In this document: one piece after another, positions 6,776-14,435 of the stretch
Layout: every line of letters begins with the position of its first letter
How positions within the stretch are numbered: position 1 is the stretch's first letter
Assembly: GCA_038131955.1 (NCBI GenBank)
Contig: JAYPQK010000004.1
Coordinates: 1-40,177, forward strand
DNA: 40,177 nucleotides
Source of the DNA: SHAN690 sp038131955
Lineage (GTDB): Bacteria > Bacteroidota > Bacteroidia > Flavobacteriales_G > Salibacteraceae
Direction: 5' to 3'
The notes under the pieces: generated by a model
Seen by the model: only the letters and a program-made list of their open reading frames with translations
Told to the model about the DNA's origin: nothing
Databases searched by the model: none
Translations under genes and position numbers: made by a program

Positions 6776-8530
6776 TTGCGGCAGACTATTAAACGCCTTT
6801 TTATCATATGCATGTTGTTTTTGTTGACACCGTTGGTTTCCTTGAATTCGTATTGTCAAGGAGTCGACGAAGTTAGGAAGGGTGTTTATGGAGTAAAGCG
6901 ACAGGTGATGCGAGAAGTTAACCGAACACGAAGAGATGTTCGTCAAATGGATCGTTTGGTTAGTTCTAAAAAACGCACTGTAGACCCTGAAGCAGACTCA
7001 GGTGATGTGATTAAATGGACTATGTCGCCTTATGTGCCCAATAGTGGGATGATTCGAGACTATGATTTTATTTACACATTTCTCCATGCCAAGCAGGAAT
7101 ATACGTTTCTACATGACAAGAACTTAAAGTCATTGGAATACGACTCTGTCAACCATATTTTTTACAAGAATATTGGCGCAGGTGAAAAGCTGGAAGAAGG
7201 AGTAGAGGTGATGGGCTGGCATCCGCATTGGATGAATGACAGTTATAAGAATTACCCTTATAAGATGCTCTCAATTTTATCCTACTATTCGTATGATATA
7301 AATCCAAACACTGGAGACGCTTCTAATCCTGAAGTTATTGATTCGCTGAGAAATTCATCCATCCCAGACTCCACACTTAAGTATGGGACTAAACTATACC
7401 TATCGGTTACCTCCTTCGGAAGGCATAACAATCGAAAGTTCTTGTCTGATGAGCAATCCAGAGAGATTTTCATAACTGAAGTTTTAAACTTGATGAATGA
7501 AAGAAAAGGGGCATTTTCAGGTATTGATCTCAATTTTGAGGCAATCGATTCCGTCGACTCGCCAAAATTCACTCAATTCGTTAAGCAACTGAGTTCTAGA
7601 TTAAATGTGGCAGGATATGACCTGATTCTTGATGTACCTTATTTCAATCGCCACGATATATTTAATTACGAAGAGCTTTCTCCTCATGTTCTTTATTTCA
7701 ACATCATGGGATATGACTTTAATGGAGAACAATCGCTTTTTCCGGGATCAATGGCTCCTCTTCACGCCTTAGAAGGTGGTTTAAGTTTGGAAACAGCCGT
7801 AAATGATCTATTAGTATTGGGTATTCCCGGTAAAAAGATTCTTCTTTCGCTTCCATTATATGGTGTTGTTTGGGACATCACTGACGTAGAAAGAGGCGGA
7901 GCTTGCCAATACAAGACGTCCTTACCCTACTACCAAATAGAATCACAATATGGTATAGATTACAATCCCTTTTATGATGCCTTGAGTGGCAGTTTCTTTT
8001 ATGTTATTGAAAACGACCAAGAGAGATTGGCGTGTTGGTATGAGAATGGAACCAGTCTGGATCTTAAATTTCGCTGGGTAAGGAGTAAAAATCTAAGAGG
8101 CGTTGGTCTCTGGGCACTTGGTTATGACCAAGCTTCTTTAGATATCTGGAATGCAGTTCAGGATGTCTATGGAGCTGAACTTGTTCAGGTTCAACCCGTA
8201 GAGACAAGATTGAGCGGACCTTTTGGCTTAGCTAAGGAGATTCTGCTTTACAAGAATATCATTGGTTTGGGATTTCTGGTTTTTGCCGGGTTTGTGTTTC
8301 TTGGGTTTGCTTTATCTCTAACGGATTGGCGGGTAAGGGAGGTTTTATTCCAGCAACAATCATTTCGAATCATTTATTCATTGGGGTTCCTAATTCTATC
8401 TGTTGTTGGAATTCAATGGTGGTGGAATCGAGATACAAAATGGGATATAGTCGTGGGTTTACTTATAGGAGGTGTGGGTGTTTTTATAATTAACTACATA
8501 TTCACTAAATACAGGGATCAACTTAGATGA
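6776..8530 (+). CDS. GH18-like glycosidase with C-terminal membrane helices
   Basis: This 584-residue protein begins with a signal peptide (start TTG at 6776; hydrophobic core LFIICMLFLLTPLVSL). Residues about 140-465 resemble glycoside hydrolase family 18: EVMGWHPHWM near the start of the barrel, LSILSYYSYDINP, YLSVTSFGRH, the active-site strand FSGIDLNFEAID (about 246-257), VLYFNIMGYDF, KILLSLPLYGVVW and the late strand GVGLWALGYD. Family members cleave beta-1,4 GlcNAc linkages with a DxxDxDxE motif; here the corresponding residues read S-x-x-D-x-N-x-E. The acid Glu is kept, but the first and third Asp are replaced, so activity may be altered. Three hydrophobic segments at the C-terminus (about 490-513, 531-550, 555-577) should anchor the domain facing the periplasm. 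Its place directly before the injection-system genes suggests wall remodelling during release or docking, which is inference. Confidence 0.85.
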   Translation: MRQTIKRLFIICMLFLLTPLVSLNSYCQGVDEVRKGVYGVKRQVMREVNRTRRDVRQMDRLVSSKKRTVDPEADSGDVIKWTMSPYVPNSGMIRDYDFIYTFLHAKQEYTFLHDKNLKSLEYDSVNHIFYKNIGAGEKLEEGVEVMGWHPHWMNDSYKNYPYKMLSILSYYSYDINPNTGDASNPEVIDSLRNSSIPDSTLKYGTKLYLSVTSFGRHNNRKFLSDEQSREIFITEVLNLMNERKGAFSGIDLNFEAIDSVDSPKFTQFVKQLSSRLNVAGYDLILDVPYFNRHDIFNYEELSPHVLYFNIMGYDFNGEQSLFPGSMAPLHALEGGLSLETAVNDLLVLGIPGKKILLSLPLYGVVWDITDVERGGACQYKTSLPYYQIESQYGIDYNPFYDALSGSFFYVIENDQERLACWYENGTSLDLKFRWVRSKNLRGVGLWALGYDQASLDIWNAVQDVYGAELVQVQPVETRLSGPFGLAKEILLYKNIIGLGFLVFAGFVFLGFALSLTDWRVREVLFQQQSFRIIYSLGFLILSVVGIQWWWNRDTKWDIVVGLLIGGVGVFIINYIFTKYRDQLR

Positions 8531-8542
8531 TCTGGTCATGAC

Positions 8543-8785
8543 ATGAAAGTAGTTGCTAGAGAACTTATTTGGATTTTCATCGCGCTGGTCCTTTCGGCTC
8601 CCGTTGCATATCTATTTGGTAACACACTGGAACTCCGCCCTGAACAAGAAATCCTCTCCAAAACAGAAGAGGTATTTGAAATGGAACTTTATCTAATTGG
8701 AGGGATAATCGGATTCATTTGCACGTATGTGATGAGGGTTATAATTTGGGCGGTTTCAAAGTACATTGTAAGAGACGATCAGTGA
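8543..8785 (+). CDS. Small two-helix membrane protein
   Basis: This encodes 80 residues with two predicted membrane helices, ELIWIFIALVLSAPVAYLFG near the N-terminus and LYLIGGIIGFICTYVMRVII near the C-terminus. They are separated by an acidic linker (RPEQEILSKTEEVFEME). No family is recognised. It starts with ATG 12 bases after the GH18-like gene. Its TGA stop overlaps the GTG start of the Pvc16-like gene (GTGA), so it is translationally coupled to the first structural injection-system gene. A holin-like or anchoring role can be imagined from size and topology, but there is no direct evidence. Confidence 0.7.
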   Translation: MKVVARELIWIFIALVLSAPVAYLFGNTLELRPEQEILSKTEEVFEMELYLIGGIIGFICTYVMRVIIWAVSKYIVRDDQ

Positions 8786-9432
8786 TTCATAACCTTTTAC
8801 CCATAGTTGGGTCTGAATTGAACGAATATTTTAAGTCAAGATTCGATATTGATGAGGATCGAGTTTTGATCTCGAATCTTATGAATCAAGATGGATCGAT
8901 AGCTGTGGAAGGTAACAATAAGGTAGTATGTTATCTTGCGAATATCGAAGAAGAGACAACACTGAAATCGACGGGAGGAACCAGTTCCTTCGGAGGTGCT
9001 TTTGGTTCGGGTGGGAGTGATATACATGTGAATCTTACGGTAATGTTCTCCGCTTTTTTTACTGGAAAAAATTATGTGGAGGCTTTGAAGTTTCTGTCAG
9101 GTGTGATCTATTTTTTTCAATCAAAACGGGTGTTCACTCAAACAAATACTCCAGGGCTATCTAGCAATATTGAGAAAGCTGTGTTTGACATTATATCTCT
9201 AAATCCGCGCGATTTGAACTCCATCTTCGCCATGATGGGGGCTAAGTATTTACCCACTATTGTTTACAGGGTTAGGATGCTCACATTCTCCAGTGATAAT
9301 ATTGATGATACGATCCCATCAATTAGTGGTATTGGAATGGAAACTGAGTCATACGATCCATTGTACCCATTATCCAGGCCAAACACACCGGAATCAAACA
9401 GGGATGAGGATTCAGAACAATATTCGAGATAA
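8782..9432 (+). CDS. Pvc16-like tail terminator/cap protein (DUF4255)
   Basis: About 216 residues matching the DUF4255/Pvc16 N-terminal family. It begins IHNLLPIVGSELNEYFKSRF, continues with VVCYLANIEEETTLK, a Gly/Ser-rich loop (GGTSSFGGAFGSGGSD), then HVNLTVMFSAFF and YVEALKFLSGVIYFFQSKRV, the strand-helix arrangement typical of tail terminators. In PVC-type systems this protein caps the distal end of tube and sheath and stops polymerisation. The C-terminal about 35 residues are polar and probably flexible. I chose the GTG at 8782, which overlaps the previous stop, because homologues begin close to the helix INxLLP and upstream codons in this frame lie inside the previous gene. Confidence 0.88.
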   Translation: MIHNLLPIVGSELNEYFKSRFDIDEDRVLISNLMNQDGSIAVEGNNKVVCYLANIEEETTLKSTGGTSSFGGAFGSGGSDIHVNLTVMFSAFFTGKNYVEALKFLSGVIYFFQSKRVFTQTNTPGLSSNIEKAVFDIISLNPRDLNSIFAMMGAKYLPTIVYRVRMLTFSSDNIDDTIPSISGIGMETESYDPLYPLSRPNTPESNRDEDSEQYSR

Positions 9433-9435
9433 CGG

Positions 9436-10473
9436 GTGATACTTTACGCTAAACTTTTCGAGATTAAATGCTATCAAAAATTCTACGATGCCTTTACCGT
9501 AAGAGATATAGAATTTGTAATTCCATCAGCGACTTCTGCATTGCTACAGTCCTTTTCCTTGCTTTTCAAACGAACTAACGAGGGGTTTGTGATCCTCTAT
9601 AAAACAGATAAGAGGCATTTACTTGAAAAGCTACGTTCAAATATTAGGTTCACATTCGGGGTGAGGCCGTCTTCACGACATTTCGGCAATTTCACTCTGT
9701 TGGATCACGACCTACGGAATTCTAGATACTATATGAGTAATTTGTCAGGTCAAGATGCAGCAGAATCAGAGGGCCAAGGCCGAAAAATCAAATACTTGCA
9801 CAATGGTGAGTTTTTAGGCTCCATGAATCAGGTCCTGCAAATTCAATTCGGGTCTAATTTATCAAACGCTTTCAGTGCCCGTGAATGCACCATTACCAGG
9901 CTAGGGGAGACAATCTTCAGCGGAGTTCTATCACCTTCTGCAACAGCTGGACAGATATTGGGAGATGATTCGGGTCTTTATCAATTTACTAATGTCGATA
10001 CAAGTCAATCAACCGATTTTTACTATTTAGGTCCAGCGGTTCCAGGAATGTTTGGTATTCTCGACTTGTTCGTTGGGCCAACAGAAGGTATTCCGCTAAG
10101 CGAGGTTCTGGAGACAGAGTTCCAATTCCGACTTAACACCAGGTCTGCTCATTGGATTTATTACTTCGTTTCTCCCAATGACAGTGTCGTGGATGTGGTG
10201 GATGTCGGATCAACAAGCAATCAATTTTTATTCTCCGAGCCTCAAATTGAAACCTTAATAAACGGAAAGACAGCGACATCCATTGTTTCATTGGAACCTA
10301 TCGACCTAATGAATCAATACAATGGTGAAAAATTGTTCGCAAATATTTCAATTTCTTCTTCCGAAATTTCTAAGAAAAGAATAAGATTGCCTATGCCCGA
10401 TATAAGCAAGATTAAGAGTTCTAATATCAATGGCAAAAACAGGTATTTTTCAGAGATGTACGTATATCTATAA
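9436..10473 (+). CDS. Unknown eCIS-associated protein between cap and sheath
   Basis: This 345-residue protein is not assigned to a family with confidence. It has no signal peptide or membrane helix and is mainly beta strands. The N-terminal part includes SFSLLFKRTNEGFVILYKT and SNIRFTFGVRPSSRHFGNFT. A Ser/Gly/Ala-rich middle (LSPSATAGQILGDDSGLY) is followed by WIYYFVSPNDSVVDVVDVG and a conserved-looking end (KKRIRLPMPDISKIK). It starts with GTG at 9436, three bases after the Pvc16-like stop. Position between the cap protein and sheath suggests a structural or assembly role, for example a cap adaptor. The comparison with AlgoCIS-type cap complexes is inference, not a sequence match. Confidence 0.75.
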   Translation: MILYAKLFEIKCYQKFYDAFTVRDIEFVIPSATSALLQSFSLLFKRTNEGFVILYKTDKRHLLEKLRSNIRFTFGVRPSSRHFGNFTLLDHDLRNSRYYMSNLSGQDAAESEGQGRKIKYLHNGEFLGSMNQVLQIQFGSNLSNAFSARECTITRLGETIFSGVLSPSATAGQILGDDSGLYQFTNVDTSQSTDFYYLGPAVPGMFGILDLFVGPTEGIPLSEVLETEFQFRLNTRSAHWIYYFVSPNDSVVDVVDVGSTSNQFLFSEPQIETLINGKTATSIVSLEPIDLMNQYNGEKLFANISISSSEISKKRIRLPMPDISKIKSSNINGKNRYFSEMYVYL

Positions 10474-10498
10474 TCAAATCCTCAATTAAAAATTATTT

Positions 10499-11971
10499 AT
10501 GGCACAAGTACTAGCGACGCCCGGAGTCTATATAGAAGAAAAGAGCGCTTTTCCAAGCTCCGCGGTGCAGGTTGCCACAGCTGTTCCTGCGTTTATCGGA
10601 TACACGGAAAAGGCTGTTCGGGCTAACAAGTCTTTATTTAATATTCCCACGAGAATAACATCGCTCAGCGAGTTTCATCAATTTTTCGGAGGAGCACCCA
10701 AAACGACATTCAAGGTCGCCGAAGATGACAAGACCGGCTTCAAATTGGAAGTGGACGCTGAAACAAAGTATAACCTATACCGTAGTCTCAGAATGTTCTT
10801 TTCGAATGGAGGAAGTACGTGCTACATAGTGTCGGTTGGGGATTATTCAGGAGGAGTTAAGTATAAAGACCTGAATGATGAAGGCTCTGAATCTGGAATT
10901 CCGACCTTATTGAAGTATCCAGAGCCAACGATGTTAGTTATTCCTGATGCTGTTCTTCTAGAGGATAATGACTGCTATGAATTACAAAAGGCAATGCTTG
11001 CACATTGCGGGCGAGACACACATAGTAGAGTTGCAATTATTGATGTGCTAAATGGTGACAAGCCCAGAACATATGATGATTCGGATGTTATCATTAAATC
11101 GAGAGAAGGTATCGGAACGAATTTCCTTCAATGGGGAGCCGCCTACTATCCATACTTGAATACTACAGTTGTTCAAGGAGATGAAGTAGACTTCAACAAC
11201 ATTAGCAATTTGGATGTTTTGGTTCCAATCTTGGATTCGGAGGCTGATTTGCTTTATGGTGATGATTCACAAATAATAAAAGACGAGACTGCAAAGTTGA
11301 CTGGTGACAATGATCCTGTTTCACTGCACCAAACACTGCTAGCCAAATTGCCTATGTATAAGGCTGTTTTAGCAGAAGTAAGAAATAATCTGAATGTTTT
11401 ACCTCCAAGTGGTGGAATGTCTGGCGTTATTTCTATGGTTGATGGTCAGGTTGGTGTGTTCCAATCTCCTGCTAATGTTTCATTGGGCTCGGTTGTTAGT
11501 CCTTGCGTCAACTTGACTTCAAAGGATCAGGAAGACTTGAACTTGCCATTAAATGGAAAAGCCATTAATGCTATTCGATCCTTCCCTGGTAAAGGGGTGT
11601 TGGTTTGGGGTGCGCGTACCTTAGATGGTAACAGTCAAGATTGGAGATACTTGAGTGTGAGAAGAACGGTAATAATGATCGAGCAATCACTCAAGAGCGC
11701 CTCAGAAGCTTATGTTTTTGAACCCAATGAGGTAAATACTTGGGTAGCCGTTAAAGGAATGATGACCAATTTCCTTAAAGATCAATGGAAGCAAGGTGCG
11801 TTGGCAGGTTCTGTGCCTGAAGATGCTTTTAGTGTTGATATTGGGCTTGGTACCACCATGACCCCTACAGATATACTTGATGGAATTATGCGGATCACTG
11901 TGAAATTGGCGGTTACAAGACCAGCGGAATTTATCGTGATTACATTCCAACAGCAAATGCAGAAATCATAA
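10499..11971 (+). CDS. Contractile sheath protein (Pvc2-like)
   Basis: The 490-residue product is a phage tail sheath family protein. Diagnostic features are the N-terminal ATPGVYIEEKSAFPSSAV followed by VPAFIGYTEKA, the segment FFSNGGSTCYIVSVGDYSGG, and the C-terminal domain: LPLNGKAINAIRSFPGKGVL, VWGARTL, RYLSVRRTVIMIEQSLK, FEPNEVNTWVAVKG, ending with the strand PAEFIVITFQQQMQKS used in subunit handshakes. Subunits stack as hexamers around the tube and contract on triggering. This is the only sheath gene in the window, whereas PVC and Afp carry several sheath paralogues. The ATG is preceded by an A/T-rich leader (TCAATTAAAAATTATTT) typical of strong translation in Bacteroidota. Confidence 0.96.
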   Translation: MAQVLATPGVYIEEKSAFPSSAVQVATAVPAFIGYTEKAVRANKSLFNIPTRITSLSEFHQFFGGAPKTTFKVAEDDKTGFKLEVDAETKYNLYRSLRMFFSNGGSTCYIVSVGDYSGGVKYKDLNDEGSESGIPTLLKYPEPTMLVIPDAVLLEDNDCYELQKAMLAHCGRDTHSRVAIIDVLNGDKPRTYDDSDVIIKSREGIGTNFLQWGAAYYPYLNTTVVQGDEVDFNNISNLDVLVPILDSEADLLYGDDSQIIKDETAKLTGDNDPVSLHQTLLAKLPMYKAVLAEVRNNLNVLPPSGGMSGVISMVDGQVGVFQSPANVSLGSVVSPCVNLTSKDQEDLNLPLNGKAINAIRSFPGKGVLVWGARTLDGNSQDWRYLSVRRTVIMIEQSLKSASEAYVFEPNEVNTWVAVKGMMTNFLKDQWKQGALAGSVPEDAFSVDIGLGTTMTPTDILDGIMRITVKLAVTRPAEFIVITFQQQMQKS

Positions 11972-12007
11972 ACAACATTAAAAACGATATATAAAACACT
12001 ATAGATT

Positions 12008-12460
12008 ATGGCAGGTGAAGTTCAAGACAATATATGGCCATTACCAAAGTTTCATTTTCGAGTAGAAATTGAGGGTGGATTAACGGCATCCTTTCAGGAA
12101 GTATCCGGATTGGATTCTGAAGTAGACGTGGTTGAATACAGACATGGAGATAGTCCAGAGTTTTCAACTATTAAAATGCCAGGACTCAGAAAGTCATCCG
12201 ATGTGACGCTGAAGAAAGGTATGTTCACTGGAGATGTTGAATTCTTCGAGTGGTTCAATGAAAACAATATGAATACAATTCTCCGTCGCACTGTTCAGGT
12301 AATGCTTCTGAACGAAAGTGGCGATGCCGAGATAATTTGGACCCTCGCTAATGCTTTCCCAAAGCAAGTTCAGGGTACTGATTTGAGTTCCCAAAGCAGT
12401 GATGTGGCAGTTGAAACACTTGTGCTTGCACATGAAGGACTAGAGATTACCACTGCATAG
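12008..12460 (+). CDS. Main inner tube protein (Pvc1-like, gp19 family)
   Basis: A 150-residue phage T4 gp19-like tube protein. The conserved pattern is WPLPKFHFRVEI, SFQEVSGLDSEVDVVEYRHG, IKMPGLRKSSDVTLKKGMFT, FFEWFN and, at the end, VETLVLAHEGLEI. Hexamers of this fold form the inner tube that is driven into the target and whose lumen may carry cargo. It follows the sheath gene by 36 bases. It is preceded by an AT-rich leader and followed immediately by a stem-loop terminator, an arrangement that should make sheath and tube the most abundant products. It is paralogous to the next gene. Confidence 0.95.
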   Translation: MAGEVQDNIWPLPKFHFRVEIEGGLTASFQEVSGLDSEVDVVEYRHGDSPEFSTIKMPGLRKSSDVTLKKGMFTGDVEFFEWFNENNMNTILRRTVQVMLLNESGDAEIIWTLANAFPKQVQGTDLSSQSSDVAVETLVLAHEGLEITTA

Positions 12461-12488
12461 TTAGATTTCGTAATATATTTTAGATTTG

Positions 12489-12519
12489 AAGAGCGCTTTA
12501 CTTGTAGGGCGCTCTTTTT
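12489..12519 (+). terminator. Intrinsic terminator after the main tube gene
   Basis: AAGAGCGC at 12489-12496 pairs perfectly with GCGCTCTT at 12509-12516 across a 12-base loop, with a T tract continuing to 12519. It lies 29 bases after the main tube stop codon in a 100-base gap inside an otherwise tightly packed operon. It probably causes partial termination, reducing transcription of the baseplate genes relative to sheath and tube. Confidence 0.8.
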
Positions 12520-12532
12520 ATCTTTAAGGGAT

Positions 12533-12560
12533 ACTATAATTGCATCTCAATTAAATCGTC
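12533..12560 (+). promoter_or_regulatory. Possible secondary promoter before tube paralogue
   Basis: Just after the terminator the sequence contains TATAAT (within ACTATAATTGC), about 20 bases before the next ATG. No good upstream partner element was found and Bacteroidota use a different -7 consensus, so this is only a candidate; read-through from the sheath promoter would also explain downstream expression. Confidence 0.2.
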
Positions 12561-13076
12561 ATGGACATTACTAATCTCAATTTTCCAGGTGGAATTATTC
12601 AGGATAGGAATTGGCCATTACCCAAGTTTCATTTTGCGGTAAGGTTTGGGTATGAGATATGGAGTTTTCAAGAAATAGGAAACCTTAGCACAAGTGTCAA
12701 TGTTTTAAAGCACAGACACGGAAGAAGCGGCCAAACTGGCGTTTACAAGATCCCTGGGATGCAAGAAGTAGAAGACGTGACCTTGAAAAAAGGCATGTTC
12801 ACTGGAGACACGTTCTTGTTTGAATGGTTTAAATCAACCCGTACGAAAGATCCAATGCGCATGGATGTGTCGATTTATCTATTGAATCAATTCAGCATTC
12901 CAGAAATTATTTGGTCACTGACCAACGCATTCCCAGTAAAAATAGAAGGAGGTAACCTGGATTCAAAGGCAACGGGTGATGGGGCTGTGGCGATTGAATC
13001 ATTGACCCTTACATTCGAAGAAATGGAGGTTGAAGATTTATTGAAAATGGGTATTCGAATGGCAGCTAAACTTTAA
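12561..13076 (+). CDS. Second tube protein paralogue (gp19 family)
   Basis: This 171-residue protein shares the main tube pattern: NWPLPKFHFAVRF, WSFQEIGNLSTSVNVLKHRHG, YKIPGMQEVEDVTLKKGMFT, FLFEWF and IIWSLTNAFPVKIEGGNLDS. It differs by a longer N-terminus and by a C-terminal extension (EVEDLLKMGIRMAAKL). PVC-type particles contain minor tube proteins that form the first rings connecting the baseplate to the main tube, and this is the likely role. It is the first gene after the terminator and lies 14 bases before the Pvc5-like gene, so it belongs to the lower-level baseplate transcript. Confidence 0.9.
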   Translation: MDITNLNFPGGIIQDRNWPLPKFHFAVRFGYEIWSFQEIGNLSTSVNVLKHRHGRSGQTGVYKIPGMQEVEDVTLKKGMFTGDTFLFEWFKSTRTKDPMRMDVSIYLLNQFSIPEIIWSLTNAFPVKIEGGNLDSKATGDGAVAIESLTLTFEEMEVEDLLKMGIRMAAKL

Positions 13077-13090
13077 TTGGTCAGCATGTT

Positions 13091-13552
13091 ATGATATTCG
13101 ATGATGCAATGTATCCTCCTGTTAACTTTCGGTTTCAGGTTACTATGGAATCGAACAGAGGCGAGTACTATTTTTCTAAAGTTTCAGGCATTGAAATGAA
13201 ACTGAAGATAGAAGAAATCTTCGAAGGGGGGAACAATAACACAGTCATCAAATTGCCTGGTAGTACAGAATATACTGACCTTTCACTTCATCAAGGAATT
13301 GTAGCAACATCGTCTGCTTTTTTTAAATGGTGTCAGGAGACCGTGCGTAGCGACTTTGCTAATCCTATTGTTCCAGAGAAAATGATTATTGTTAAGCTGC
13401 TTGATGAAGAGGATGATTGCTTGATGCTTTGGAAGTTTACCAATGCATTTCCAATTTCAATGAAAGTAGGAGAGTTAGATGCCCAAAATCAGGCAGTGTT
13501 GATAGAAGAATTATCTTTTGCTTACACTGAATTCGAAAGAGAATTTCCGTAG
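13091..13552 (+). CDS. Baseplate-proximal tube initiator (Pvc5-like, gp19 family)
   Basis: 153 residues of the same tube fold, more diverged from the other two: PPVNFRFQVTMESNRGEYYF, SKVSGIEMKLKIEEIFEGGN, VIKLPGSTEYTDLSLHQGIV and LMLWKFTNAFPISMKVGELD, then VLIEELSFAYTEFERE. In related systems the third tube-like protein sits between the spike trimer and the hexameric tube. It is two bases upstream of the DUF5908 gene. Assignment to the Pvc5 position is by order and divergence; membership in the fold is clear. Confidence 0.88.
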   Translation: MIFDDAMYPPVNFRFQVTMESNRGEYYFSKVSGIEMKLKIEEIFEGGNNNTVIKLPGSTEYTDLSLHQGIVATSSAFFKWCQETVRSDFANPIVPEKMIIVKLLDEEDDCLMLWKFTNAFPISMKVGELDAQNQAVLIEELSFAYTEFEREFP

Positions 13553-13554
13553 TT

Positions 13555-13740
13555 ATGGCAATCAAAGTGAATGAGTTTGTAATCCAAGCTAAGATTAATG
13601 AGTCGAAACCAATCCAACGTTCTGAAGATGCAACCACTTCAGCACAAGGACCAGTGGCTTTGCCGGATTCATACAAACAAGAGATTATTGACGAATGTCT
13701 TGAAATCGTCAAGCGAATGATAGACGAGAGATCTGAATAG
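13555..13740 (+). CDS. DUF5908 small protein
   Basis: This encodes 61 residues. The N-terminal MAIKVNEFVIQAKINE matches the start of the DUF5908 family, short proteins found next to tube and LysM genes in Bacteroidota contractile injection systems. The C-terminus is a predicted helix (YKQEIIDECLEIVKRMIDER). The function is unknown; size and position suggest a small baseplate or assembly factor. The gene is flanked by gaps of 2 and 8 bases, so it is firmly inside the operon. Confidence 0.85.
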   Translation: MAIKVNEFVIQAKINESKPIQRSEDATTSAQGPVALPDSYKQEIIDECLEIVKRMIDERSE

Positions 13741-13748
13741 TCACTATT

Positions 13749-14432
13749 ATGCTCAATCAAGGTAAGCTTACAAAGCTTGAAATAAAAGGGTATAAAGACT
13801 CTAAATACAGTGAACCGGTCTCGGGCGCGAGAGGTGTGTTTAAATTACAATTAAACCCTAAGGATTATTCCGTTGAAACAACGGCACCTCCAATGGAGAA
13901 AAAAACGGAAAAACTGGCCAATGGTACCGAAATAGATAAGATTGTAATTGCAGGGAAGAAGTGCCTTTCTATTGAGTTTTATCTGGATTCAACGGGTGTA
14001 ATATCTGGTTGCGATTCTGTAATAAAAGCTGTTGCCGACTTAAAATGGTTATGCGTTGAGTACCAAGGTGAAATACATGATAGTTTCTTTCTACAAGTAA
14101 TTTGGAATGCCTTGGTGTTCAACTGTAAATGCAATTCTTTAAATGTCAATTACTTGGTTTTTAAGCCAGATGGAGAACCAGTCAGAGCAAAAGTCACTGC
14201 ATCTTTTCAAGAATTTGTGGATGTAACCATACAAACTCTAAAAAATAACACAAGTTCCCCTGATTTGTCTCACTTAAGAACCATTAAGGCGGGAGATACC
14301 TTACCGATGTTGTGTAAAGAAATTTATGGAGATCCTAAGTATTATCTGCAAGTCGCAAAAGCGAATAGAATTGTCAACTTCAGAAGTATCAAGCCAGGAA
14401 GCCAAGTCTTATTTCCCCGATTAAAGAAGTAA
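13749..14432 (+). CDS. LysM-containing baseplate/tube adaptor (Pvc7-like)
   Basis: A 227-residue protein of the CIS tube/gp53-like type. The N-terminal domain (about 1-160) opens with KLTKLEIKGYKDSKYSE and FKLQLNPKDYSVE. The C-terminal domain (about 176-225) is a LysM: LRTIKAGDTLPMLCKEIYGD, then YYLQVAKANRI and KPGSQVLFPRL. In PVC/Afp such a protein binds around the spike hub and helps join the baseplate to the first tube ring; LysM here probably serves protein contacts rather than peptidoglycan binding. It lies 8 bases after DUF5908 and 3 bases before the VgrG-like gene. Confidence 0.92.
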   Translation: MLNQGKLTKLEIKGYKDSKYSEPVSGARGVFKLQLNPKDYSVETTAPPMEKKTEKLANGTEIDKIVIAGKKCLSIEFYLDSTGVISGCDSVIKAVADLKWLCVEYQGEIHDSFFLQVIWNALVFNCKCNSLNVNYLVFKPDGEPVRAKVTASFQEFVDVTIQTLKNNTSSPDLSHLRTIKAGDTLPMLCKEIYGDPKYYLQVAKANRIVNFRSIKPGSQVLFPRLKK

Positions 14433-14435
14433 TCC

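Noticed and set aside
8719..8781. Upstream extension of the Pvc16-like protein
   Set aside because: These codons lie within the preceding membrane-protein gene; the GTG at 8782 overlapping its stop gives the expected family N-terminus.
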